The notes beneath the pieces are model-generated. The model was not told the DNA's origin. It was given only the letters and a program-made list of their open reading frames with translations, and ran no database searches. The translations under genes and the position numbers were made by a program. A stretch of 7,530 nt of DNA from HGM12587 sp964561705 (lineage in GTDB: Bacteria; Bacillota; Clostridia; Lachnospirales; Lachnospiraceae), in contig CAZLQJ010000075.1 of NCBI GenBank assembly GCA_964561705.1, positions 1 to 7,530 on the forward strand, in the 5' to 3' direction. Numbering within the stretch: the stretch's first letter is position 1; each line of letters begins with the position of its first letter. This document shows positions 1 to 5,816 of the stretch, in pieces.

Positions 1-83
1 TGCATTTGAACGTTGCTTGCATGTTTTACTGTTTAGTTATCAATGTTCATTAGCGTTACTTATGAATGTTTTTCATCAGCAAC
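1..83 (-). other. putative rRNA-operon leader (partial, runs off left edge)
   Basis: This is the predicted transcribed leader below the strong leftward promoter at 90-118. Read on the minus strand, 40-49 gives TGAACATTGA and 30-43 gives TTGATAACTAAACA. From memory these resemble the boxA-like antitermination region and the TTGAAAACTAAACA segment of Bacillus/Clostridium rRNA leaders and spacers. No protein gene is visible; the only reading frame is a six-codon ATG...TAA without a ribosome binding site. A 16S rRNA gene beyond the left edge is an inference, supported by the rRNA operon that follows gyrA in B. subtilis. The alternative is a leader of an unrelated gene. Confidence 0.4.
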
Positions 84-89
84 TCATTT

Positions 90-118
90 ATAATATCATA
101 CGTTGTTTGTTTTGTCAA
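90..118 (-). promoter_or_regulatory. strong sigma-A promoter reading leftward
   Basis: On the minus strand a perfect -35 TTGACA (113-118) is followed after exactly 17 bp by a -10 TATTAT (90-95). The -10 carries a TG one base upstream (97-98), which makes it an extended -10. Transcription would start near position 83. The region upstream of the -35 (121-142) is almost pure A/T in A-tracts, as expected of an UP element that binds the RNA polymerase alpha subunit. Such architecture is typical of rRNA and tRNA promoters. The gene it drives lies outside the window. Confidence 0.75.
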
Positions 119-138
119 CAACTTTTTTTATTTTTTTA
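111..138. repeat. direct repeat copy 1: -35 plus A-tract promoter module
   Basis: These 28 bases match 324-351 at 26 positions; only 119-120 differ (ca versus tt). The block covers the -35 hexamer and the two A-tracts upstream of it. The last 18 bases are identical in both copies. It therefore looks like a duplicated upstream half-promoter, 213 bp from its partner. Confidence 0.85.
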
Positions 139-142
139 AATT
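121..142 (-). promoter_or_regulatory. UP-element-like A-tract region
   Basis: This stretch lies about 38 to 59 bases upstream of the predicted start at ~83. It contains two 7-base A-tracts on the minus strand (123-129 and 131-137) and only one G/C base. UP elements in this position stimulate rRNA promoters. The same two A-tracts recur upstream of the tRNA-Ser promoter. Function is inferred from position and composition. Confidence 0.5.
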
Positions 143-164
143 TCTTTTTTTCAGAAATTTAAAA
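134..164. repeat. 12-bp perfect inverted repeat just after tRNA-Ser
   Basis: Arms 134-145 (ttttaaatttct) and 153-164 (agaaatttaaaa) are perfect reverse complements around a 7-nt loop. Only one of the 12 pairs is G-C. It starts one base past the tRNA discriminator base. It lacks the GC-rich stem followed by a U-tract that a minus-strand terminator would need; A's follow it instead. It may be a 3'-trailer hairpin, or a by-product of the A/T-tract upstream element that it overlaps. Confidence 0.5.
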
Positions 165-252
165 CGCAGAAAGAGGGATTTGAACCCTCGCGCCGGTCAC
201 CCGACCTACACCCTTAGCAGGGGCGCCTCTTCAGCCTCTTGAGTATTTCTGC
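165..252 (-). tRNA. tRNA-Ser (anticodon GCU)
   Basis: This 88-nt serine tRNA decodes AGC and AGU codons. Read on the minus strand, the acceptor stem pairs 246-252 with 166-172 in 7 perfect pairs (GCAGAAA/TTTCTGC). The anticodon arm has stem 221-225 with 209-213 (one G-U pair) and a 7-nt loop at 214-220 with anticodon GCT at 216-218. The T arm pairs 185-189 with 173-177 around a 7-nt loop. The long variable arm that marks a class II tRNA has a 5-bp stem (201-205 with 192-196) capped by GTGA. The discriminator base is G (165), as expected for seryl-tRNA synthetase. CCA is not encoded (TTT follows), so the tRNA nucleotidyltransferase must add it. It is transcribed in the same direction as gyrA but from its own promoter. 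Confidence 0.97.
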
Positions 253-253
253 T

Positions 254-268
254 GAAGTAAAATACTTC
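254..268 (-). other. small hairpin in tRNA-Ser 5' leader
   Basis: The sequence GAAGTA-TTT-TACTTC forms a 6-bp perfect inverted repeat with a 3-nt loop. It ends one base before the mature tRNA 5' end. It lies in the ~45-nt leader between the predicted start (~297) and the tRNA, so it would be removed by RNase P. It may help isolate the tRNA fold from the leader; no regulatory role is shown. Confidence 0.4.
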
Positions 269-302
269 TTTTGTTCACTGCTATTACCGCAGCGCATGAG
301 TT

Positions 303-331
303 ATTATAAGTGATGTTTTTTTATTTGTCAA
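303..331 (-). promoter_or_regulatory. tRNA-Ser promoter (consensus sigma-A)
   Basis: Both hexamers match the consensus perfectly on the minus strand: -35 TTGACA at 326-331 and -10 TATAAT at 303-308, with a 17-bp spacer. Transcription should begin near 297, giving a leader of about 45 nt before the mature tRNA 5' end at 252. Two 7-base A-tracts (336-342 and 344-350) sit just upstream of the -35, like an UP element. The -35 plus A-tract block is nearly identical to that of the promoter at 90-118. Confidence 0.85.
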
Positions 332-351
332 TTACTTTTTTTATTTTTTTA
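324..351. repeat. direct repeat copy 2: -35 plus A-tract promoter module
   Basis: This is the partner of 111-138, with 26 of 28 bases identical in the same orientation. Here it supplies the -35 and upstream region of the tRNA-Ser promoter. It also forms the upstream A/T region of the divergent glycosyltransferase promoter. Similarity fades on both sides of the block. Confidence 0.85.
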
Positions 352-380
352 GTGACTTTTTTTTTATCATTGGTTATAAT
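352..380 (+). promoter_or_regulatory. putative sigma-A promoter of the glycosyltransferase
   Basis: A perfect -10 TATAAT (375-380) has a 4-of-6 -35 match GTGACT (352-357) at a 17-bp spacing. The start would be near 387, leaving a short leader of about 22 nt before the ATG at 409. Its -35 lies only 20 bp from the -35 of the divergent tRNA-Ser promoter, so two RNA polymerases could hardly bind together. The -35 is weak, so this is likely the weaker partner. Confidence 0.6.
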
Positions 381-396
381 CTAATTATTGAATTAC

Positions 397-403
397 AAAG
401 GAG
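397..403 (+). promoter_or_regulatory. ribosome binding site that fixes the glycosyltransferase start
   Basis: AAAGGAG lies 5 nt before ATG 409. An in-frame TTG at 388 would give a protein 7 residues longer, but it has no ribosome binding site and would place this one inside the coding sequence. The predicted transcription start near 387 also leaves no leader for the TTG. The ATG at 409 is therefore preferred. Confidence 0.85.
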
Positions 404-408
404 AATTT

Positions 409-1353
409 ATGAGCAAAGAATTAATTTCCCTGATCATCCCTTGTTATAATGAAGAACAGGCTCTGCCTATTCTAAAAGAAGCTCTTTATCATGTGATACA
501 GCAGATGTCTCCTTATGATTTTGAAATTCTTTTTATCAACGATGGGTCTACAGATCAAACTTTAAATATTTTAAAAACCTATCATATAGAAGATTCTCGT
601 ATGAACTATCTTTCTTTTTCCAGAAATTTTGGAAAAGAGGCCGCAATCTACGCAGGACTTCAGCATGCAAAGGGTGAATACATTGCATTAATGGATGCTG
701 ATATGCAGGATCCTCCATCACTTCTTCCTGAAATGATGCATGAGCTGCAGACTGAAGAATATGATTGTATTGCTACCAGGCGTTCTAACCGAAAAGGCGA
801 ACCCCCTATTCGATCCTTTTTCGCACGATGCTTTTATCGTCTAATCAATCGGATTTCAGATGCTGATATTGTAGACGGTGCCCGGGATTTTCGCCTTATG
901 AAACGTCCTATGGTCGATGCGATCCTTTCCATGACCGAATATAACCGATTTTCGAAAGGGATTTTCGGGTGGGTTGGTTTTCGTACCAAATGGATTTCCT
1001 ATGAAAATGTTGAACGTGCAGCAGGAAAAACAAAATTTTCATTTTGGAAGCTCTTTAGCTATTCCTTAGAAGGAATCATTGGTTTTTCAACTGCACCTCT
1101 GGCACTCGCTTCCTTCTTTGGTATGTTTATGTGTATTGTCGCATTCTTTTTTATTATATTTATTATTATCAAAACATTGATTTTTGGAGATCCTACTTCC
1201 GGTTGGCCATCCATGATCTGTATTATTGTTTTGATCGGTGGCATCCAATTATTCTGCATGGGAATCATTGGACAGTATTTGGCAAAGACTTATTTAGAGT
1301 CAAAACACAGACCTATTTATATTTTAGCAGAAAACAGTTTGAAAAAAGATTAA
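409..1353 (+). CDS. GtrB/DPM1-like family 2 glycosyltransferase, membrane-anchored
   Basis: The 314-aa protein resembles bactoprenol-phosphate glycosyltransferases (GtrB, CsbB, YkoT type), which move a sugar from a nucleotide donor to undecaprenyl phosphate on the inner face of the membrane. Residues 5-165 form the GT-A catalytic fold. They show the start IIPCYNEE (9-16), the donor-site FINDGSTDQT (42-51), the metal-binding region DADMQDPP (96-103) and GARDFRLM (157-164). The lipid-substrate motif AAGKTKFSFWKLFSYSLEG lies near 204-222. Two hydrophobic segments (about 228-257 and 267-290) form the C-terminal anchor, with GIIGQYLAKTY (285-295) and KHRPIY (299-304) after the second. Length is usual for the family. 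No flippase (GtrA/EamA-like) or second glycosyltransferase is in the window, so donor sugar and final acceptor are unknown. It is the only plus-strand gene, convergent with gyrA and divergent from tRNA-Ser, and appears monocistronic. The family is secure; substrate specificity is not. Confidence 0.9.
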   Translation: MSKELISLIIPCYNEEQALPILKEALYHVIQQMSPYDFEILFINDGSTDQTLNILKTYHIEDSRMNYLSFSRNFGKEAAIYAGLQHAKGEYIALMDADMQDPPSLLPEMMHELQTEEYDCIATRRSNRKGEPPIRSFFARCFYRLINRISDADIVDGARDFRLMKRPMVDAILSMTEYNRFSKGIFGWVGFRTKWISYENVERAAGKTKFSFWKLFSYSLEGIIGFSTAPLALASFFGMFMCIVAFFFIIFIIIKTLIFGDPTSGWPSMICIIVLIGGIQLFCMGIIGQYLAKTYLESKHRPIYILAENSLKKD

Positions 1354-1354
1354 T

Positions 1355-1404
1355 AAAAAAGACAGGTACCGGTTGTAAGATTCTTCCGATACCTGTTTTT
1401 TTTT
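1355..1404. terminator. bidirectional intrinsic terminator between glycosyltransferase and gyrA
   Basis: An 11-bp stem joins 1362-1372 and 1386-1396 around a 13-nt loop. On the plus strand it has one C-A mismatch and is followed by a run of T's to 1404, ending the glycosyltransferase transcript. On the minus strand that mismatch becomes a G-U pair, so all 11 pairs form. There it is followed after one C by six T's (1360-1355), ending the gyrA transcript. One hairpin thus serves two convergent genes whose stop codons are 56 bp apart. Confidence 0.9.
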
Positions 1405-1409
1405 CATTT

Positions 1410-3875
1410 TTATGCTTCTTCTTGCTGTTCTTCCTCGGTTTCTCTGACCTTTGTGATACTTGCAACAGAAATATTTTCTTCTGAAATGTTCATCAGTTTC
1501 ACGCCGGAAGTAATTCTTCCTAAAACAGAAATATCTTCACAGGAGATTCTGATCACGATTCCTGCTGTAGTAATCATTAAAAGCTCATTTTCAGTGTCAA
1601 CAGCCTTCATTCCGACTACATTTCCCGTTTTTTCAATGATGTTATAGCATTTTACACCTTTACCGCCACGATTCTGAACCTTAAATTCTGACATTGCAGT
1701 AAGTTTTCCATATCCATTTTCAGATACGAATAATAAGTATTCACCCTGGCAGGAAAGCTGCATTCCAATGACTTCGTCCTGATCTTCCAGTGTCATTCCA
1801 ATGACACCCATAGAAGTTCTTCCGGTAGCCCTTACATCATTTTCATGGAAACGGATACATTTTCCATATTTTGTTGAAAGAATGACGTCTTTTGTCTGAT
1901 CCGTCAGTTTTACTTCGATCAATTCATCATCTTCCCGAAGTGTAATGGCTGCAAGACCTGTCTTTCTGACATTTGCATATTCCTTCAATGATGTTTTCTT
2001 TACAATTCCGTTTTTGGTAGCCATGAAAAGATACTGTTCTTCTGCATAATCTTCCAGAGTAATTCCAGCGGTTACTTTTTCTCCCGGCTGGAGCTGTAAG
2101 ATATTGATAATGGCTGTTCCTCTGGCAGTTCTTGATGCTTCTGGAATTTCATAGGCTTTGAGCCGGTAAACACGACCTTTATTGGTAAAGAATAACATAA
2201 ACTGATGCGTATCTGTCATAAACAGATCTTCAATATTATCCTCTTCCAGAGTCTGCATTCCCTTGATTCCTTTGCCGCCGCGATTCTGACTCTTGAAGTT
2301 ATCCGGTGTCATTCGTTTGATATAACCCATTCTTGTCATCGTAATAACCACATTTTCTCTTGGAATCAGATCTTCCATGGAAATATCTTCTTCATCAAAT
2401 CCGATGGAGGTTCTTCTTTCATCTCCATATTTCTCAGCAATTATAGAAATTTCTTCTTTGATTACTCCTAAAAGAACTTTTTCGTCCGCAAGGATGGTTT
2501 TTAAATAATCAATTTTTGCCATAAGATCTTTATATTCCGCTTCCAGTTTTTCTCTTTCCAAACCGGTTAAAGCTCTCAGACGCATATCTACAATTGCCTG
2601 TGCTTGCACATCATCTAAAGAAAATCTTGCGATCAATCCTTCTTTTGCGATCTGTGCAGAACGGGAATTTCTGATAATCTTTATCACTTCGTCAATATGA
2701 TCCAGTGCAACCAGCAATCCCTTTAAAATATGTGCACGTTCTTCTGCTTTATTTAATTCATATTTTGTTCTTCTTGTAACAACTTCTTCCTGATGACGCA
2801 GATAATGAGTCAGCATTTCCATAAGACTCATTACTTTTGGCTGGTTGTCTGCCAAAGCGAGCATGATCACGCCAAAGGTATCCTGAAGCTGGGTATGTTT
2901 GTAAAGATGATTTAAGATAACATTTGGATTTACATCTTTTCGAAGTTCAATATTGATTCTCATTCCTTCACGGCTGGATTCATCTCCGATATAGGTAATT
3001 CCATCGACTTTCTTTTCCTTTACCAGGTCTGCAATCTTCTCAATGAGTTTTGCTTTGTTTACCATGTATGGAAGTTCCGTAACGACAATTCTGTTTTTTC
3101 CGTTTGGCATTGGTTCAATATTGGTTACGGCACGTACACGGATTTTTCCACGACCAGTACGATAGGCTTCCTCAATCCCTTTGGTACCTAAAATTTCTGC
3201 TCCTGTTGGAAAATCAGGACCTTTTACGATCTGAAGAAGTTCTTCCATAGTGGTTTCTTTCTCTTCAATCCGATTATCAATGATCTTCACAACTGCTGCA
3301 ATTACTTCTTTTAAATTGTGCGGCGGAATATTGGTTGCCATACCAACGGCAATTCCCGTGGTTCCATTTACCAGAAGATTCGGGAATCTTGCCGGAAGAA
3401 CAACCGGTTCTTTTTCCGTCTCATCAAAGTTTGGCTGAAAATCTACAGTATCTTTGTTAATATCTGAGATCAGCTCCATGGAAATCTTACTCAGTCTTGC
3501 CTCTGTATATCGCATGGCTGCGGCACCATCGCCGTCTACTGAACCAAAGTTTCCATGTCCGTCTACCAACATATAACGGGTAGACCATTCCTGTGCCATA
3601 TTTACCAATGCACCATAAATTGAGCTGTCACCGTGTGGGTGGTATTTACCCATGGTATCACCGACGATACGGGCACATTTACGATGTGGCTTATCCGGAC
3701 CGTTGTTTAATTCAACCATGGAATATAAAATTCTTCGCTGTACCGGTTTTAAACCGTCTCTTACATCAGGAAGGGCACGGGAAACGATTACGCTCATGGC
3801 ATAATCGATATAAGATTCTTCCATCGTCTTTTTCAGATCGACTTCATGGATTTTATCAAAAATATTTGGTTCCAT
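1410..3875 (-). CDS. gyrA: DNA gyrase subunit A
   Basis: GyrA is the DNA cleavage and wrapping subunit of the A2B2 gyrase, which introduces negative supercoils using ATP. The 821-aa protein is full length and equals the B. subtilis GyrA size. The N-terminal part (about 8-480) holds the winged-helix breakage-reunion region with catalytic Tyr123 in AAMRYTEARL, the helix HPHGDSSIYGAL (79-90), and a following tower and coiled coil. The C-terminal beta-pinwheel (about 505-800) carries the GyrA-box QNRGGKG (530-536), which separates gyrase from topoisomerase IV ParC. A second copy of the same heptad lies at 734-740. The tail RETEEEQQEEA is acidic, like tails that tune supercoiling in other gyrases. 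The residue equivalent to E. coli Ser83 is Ser84, but the Asp87 equivalent is Gly88. The ATG has AGGAGA (3881-3886) 5 nt upstream and begins 13 nt after the gyrB stop. It ends in TAA and runs into a terminator, so it closes the operon. Confidence 0.98.
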   Translation of the reverse strand: MEPNIFDKIHEVDLKKTMEESYIDYAMSVIVSRALPDVRDGLKPVQRRILYSMVELNNGPDKPHRKCARIVGDTMGKYHPHGDSSIYGALVNMAQEWSTRYMLVDGHGNFGSVDGDGAAAMRYTEARLSKISMELISDINKDTVDFQPNFDETEKEPVVLPARFPNLLVNGTTGIAVGMATNIPPHNLKEVIAAVVKIIDNRIEEKETTMEELLQIVKGPDFPTGAEILGTKGIEEAYRTGRGKIRVRAVTNIEPMPNGKNRIVVTELPYMVNKAKLIEKIADLVKEKKVDGITYIGDESSREGMRINIELRKDVNPNVILNHLYKHTQLQDTFGVIMLALADNQPKVMSLMEMLTHYLRHQEEVVTRRTKYELNKAEERAHILKGLLVALDHIDEVIKIIRNSRSAQIAKEGLIARFSLDDVQAQAIVDMRLRALTGLEREKLEAEYKDLMAKIDYLKTILADEKVLLGVIKEEISIIAEKYGDERRTSIGFDEEDISMEDLIPRENVVITMTRMGYIKRMTPDNFKSQNRGGKGIKGMQTLEEDNIEDLFMTDTHQFMLFFTNKGRVYRLKAYEIPEASRTARGTAIINILQLQPGEKVTAGITLEDYAEEQYLFMATKNGIVKKTSLKEYANVRKTGLAAITLREDDELIEVKLTDQTKDVILSTKYGKCIRFHENDVRATGRTSMGVIGMTLEDQDEVIGMQLSCQGEYLLFVSENGYGKLTAMSEFKVQNRGGKGVKCYNIIEKTGNVVGMKAVDTENELLMITTAGIVIRISCEDISVLGRITSGVKLMNISEENISVASITKVRETEEEQQEEA

Positions 3876-3888
3876 TTTATTCTCCTGA

Positions 3889-5805
3889 CTATACGTCTAA
3901 ATTCTTTACATATTTTGCATTTGCTTCAATAAAATCGCGTCGAGGTTCTACTTTATCACCCATCAATGTGGTAAAGGTAATATCCAGTTCCGAAGCATCA
4001 TCGTCATCCATATTGACACGAAGCAGGATTCTCTGTTCCGGATCCATGGTTGTTTCCCAAAGCTGTTCTGCATCCATTTCACCCAGACCTTTGTAGCGCT
4101 GGATCTTATTGCTGTTGTCACGTCCAACTTCGTTCAGAATATTATTTAATTCCTCATCACTGTAAGCATACCAGACCTTTTTATTTTTTTCTAATTTATA
4201 CAAAGGCGGCTGTGCAAGATAAACATAGCCCTGTTTGATCAGTTCCGGCATGAAACGATATAAAAATGTTAACAAAAGTGTCGCAATATGGGCACCGTCA
4301 ACATCGGCATCCGTCATAATGATAATCTTATGATAACGAAGTTTTGAAATATCAAAATCATCATGGATCCCGGTTCCAAATGCAGTGATCATTGCCTTAA
4401 TTTCTGCATTTCCATAGATTCTGTCAAGTCTCGCTTTTTCAACATTTAAGATTTTACCTCGAAGCGGAAGAATCGCCTGTGTGGCACGATCTCTTGCTGT
4501 TTTTGCGGAACCGCCCGCAGAATCCCCTTCGACAATGTAAATTTCACAATTTTCCGGATTTTTATCGGAGCAATCTGCCAATTTTCCCGGAAGTGCCATT
4601 CCATCCAGTGCCGATTTTCTTCTTGTCAGATCCCTTGCCTTTCTTGCCGCTTCTCTGGCTCTCTGAGCTAAAATGGATTTTTCAAGAATCATCTTTGCAA
4701 TCTGCGGATTCTGTTCTAAATAAATCTCCAATTTTTCAGATACGATATTTTTTACCGCCCCGCGCGCTTCAGAATTGCCAAGTTTCTGTTTGGTCTGTCC
4801 TTCAAACTGTGGCTCAGAAATCTTGATACTGATAATGGCTGTCATACCTTCTCTAATATCCTCTCCTGATAAATTTTCCTCAGAATCTTTTAACAATTTA
4901 TTTTTACGGGCATAGGAATTAAAAGTTTCTGTTACAGCATTTCTAAATCCTGTCAGATGGGTACCACCTTCCGGTGTATTGATATTATTAACAAAACTGT
5001 AAATATTTTCTGTAAATGAATCATTGTGCTGGAATGCAACTTCTACATAAACATCATCTTTTGTTCCTTCACAATAGATAATATCGTCATAAAGTGATGT
5101 TTTGCTATGATTTAAATACTGTACAAATTCCTTGATACCGCCTTCGTAATGAAATTCCTTTTCGACGATCTCTTCTTCTCTTAAATCTCTTAAAACAATT
5201 CGAAGTCCCTTGGTAAGGAATGCCATCTCACGGAGTCTGGTCTTTAAAGTATCAAAATCAAAGACTGTTTCTTCAAAAATTTCTTTGTCCGGCAGGAACG
5301 TTACGCTGGTTCCTGTTTTTTCCGGTGCACATTCACCAATAACTTTTAATTTATAAATGGTAGTTCCGCGCTCATAACGCTGTCTGTATACCTTTCCTTC
5401 ACTACAGATGGTAACTTCCAGCCACTCAGAAAGGGCATTTACAACCGATGCACCAACACCGTGAAGACCGCCGGATACTTTGTATCCTCCACCGCCAAAT
5501 TTTCCGCCTGCGTGAAGAATGGTAAATACCACTTCTACTGCCGGAATTCCGGCTTTTTGATTGATTCCTACCGGGATTCCACGGCCATCATCCGTAACAG
5601 TAATGGAATTATCCGGATTGATAGATACTTCAATATTTTTACAAAATCCTGCCAACGCTTCATCAACAGAATTGTCTACGATCTCGTAAACCAGATGATG
5701 AAGTCCACGCAAGGAAGTGCTGCCGATATACATTCCCGGTCTTTTTCTTACTGCCTGCAATCCTTCTAATATCTGAATTTGATCAGCTCCGTATTCAACG
5801 CTCAT
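3889..5805 (-). CDS. gyrB: DNA gyrase subunit B
   Basis: GyrB is the ATPase subunit of gyrase; with GyrA it captures and passes a DNA segment. The 638-aa protein is full length and the same size as B. subtilis GyrB. The GHKL ATPase domain (about 1-220) shows catalytic Glu41, Asn45, Asp72 in DDGRGIP, and the glycine-rich lid GGLHGVG (112-118). The transducer domain (about 221-395) carries QTKQKL with the ATP-sensing Lys339. The TOPRIM domain (about 420-535) has Glu426 in EGDSAGG, PLRGKILNVEKA (447-458), and the metal-binding Asp499, Asp501 and Asp503 in TDADVDG. The tail includes RYKGLGEM (570-577) and PRRDFIEANA (621-630). It lacks the ~170-residue insert found in E. coli GyrB, as in other Firmicutes. 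The ATG is 9 nt after the recF stop and has a strong AGGAGG. ParE is the main alternative, but its place beside gyrA and recF settles it. Confidence 0.98.
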   Translation of the reverse strand: MSVEYGADQIQILEGLQAVRKRPGMYIGSTSLRGLHHLVYEIVDNSVDEALAGFCKNIEVSINPDNSITVTDDGRGIPVGINQKAGIPAVEVVFTILHAGGKFGGGGYKVSGGLHGVGASVVNALSEWLEVTICSEGKVYRQRYERGTTIYKLKVIGECAPEKTGTSVTFLPDKEIFEETVFDFDTLKTRLREMAFLTKGLRIVLRDLREEEIVEKEFHYEGGIKEFVQYLNHSKTSLYDDIIYCEGTKDDVYVEVAFQHNDSFTENIYSFVNNINTPEGGTHLTGFRNAVTETFNSYARKNKLLKDSEENLSGEDIREGMTAIISIKISEPQFEGQTKQKLGNSEARGAVKNIVSEKLEIYLEQNPQIAKMILEKSILAQRAREAARKARDLTRRKSALDGMALPGKLADCSDKNPENCEIYIVEGDSAGGSAKTARDRATQAILPLRGKILNVEKARLDRIYGNAEIKAMITAFGTGIHDDFDISKLRYHKIIIMTDADVDGAHIATLLLTFLYRFMPELIKQGYVYLAQPPLYKLEKNKKVWYAYSDEELNNILNEVGRDNSNKIQRYKGLGEMDAEQLWETTMDPEQRILLRVNMDDDDASELDITFTTLMGDKVEPRRDFIEANAKYVKNLDV

Positions 5806-5810
5806 GAATT

Positions 5811-5816
5811 CCTCCT
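5811..5816 (-). promoter_or_regulatory. gyrB ribosome binding site overlapping the recF stop codon
   Basis: AGGAGG lies 5 nt before the gyrB ATG. The recF stop TAG (5815-5817) supplies its first two bases (AG). Ribosomes ending recF therefore finish on the gyrB ribosome binding site, which favours coupled translation. It is the strongest Shine-Dalgarno sequence in the operon as seen here. Confidence 0.85.

Noticed and set aside
54..74. Six-codon ATG AAA AAC ATT CAT AAG TAA frame on the minus strand as a leader peptide
   Set aside because: There is no Shine-Dalgarno sequence before it, and it has no run of regulatory codons or attenuator structure.
134..164. Inverted repeat as intrinsic terminator of tRNA-Ser
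   Set aside because: The stem is nearly all A-U and is followed by A's, not U's, in the transcription direction; it is listed only as a repeat.
388..408. TTG start adding seven residues to the glycosyltransferase
   Set aside because: It has no ribosome binding site and coincides with the predicted transcription start, while AAAGGAG sits 5 nt before ATG 409.
1131..1484. 117-aa plus-strand frame across the glycosyltransferase end and gyrA end
   Set aside because: It overlaps two well-supported genes and the terminator, has low-complexity Tyr/Phe-rich sequence, and shows no start signals.
3593..4096. 167-aa plus-strand frame opposite gyrA/gyrB
   Set aside because: It is an antisense shadow of the conserved gyrase genes, with no ribosome binding site or recognisable domain.
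4479..4826. 115-aa plus-strand frame opposite gyrB
   Set aside because: It lies wholly opposite the TOPRIM-coding part of gyrB, has no ribosome binding site, and its composition is that of a reverse-complement shadow.
5461..5769. 102-aa plus-strand frame opposite the gyrB 5' end
   Set aside because: It is opposite the highly conserved ATPase domain; coding constraint on gyrB explains the open frame.
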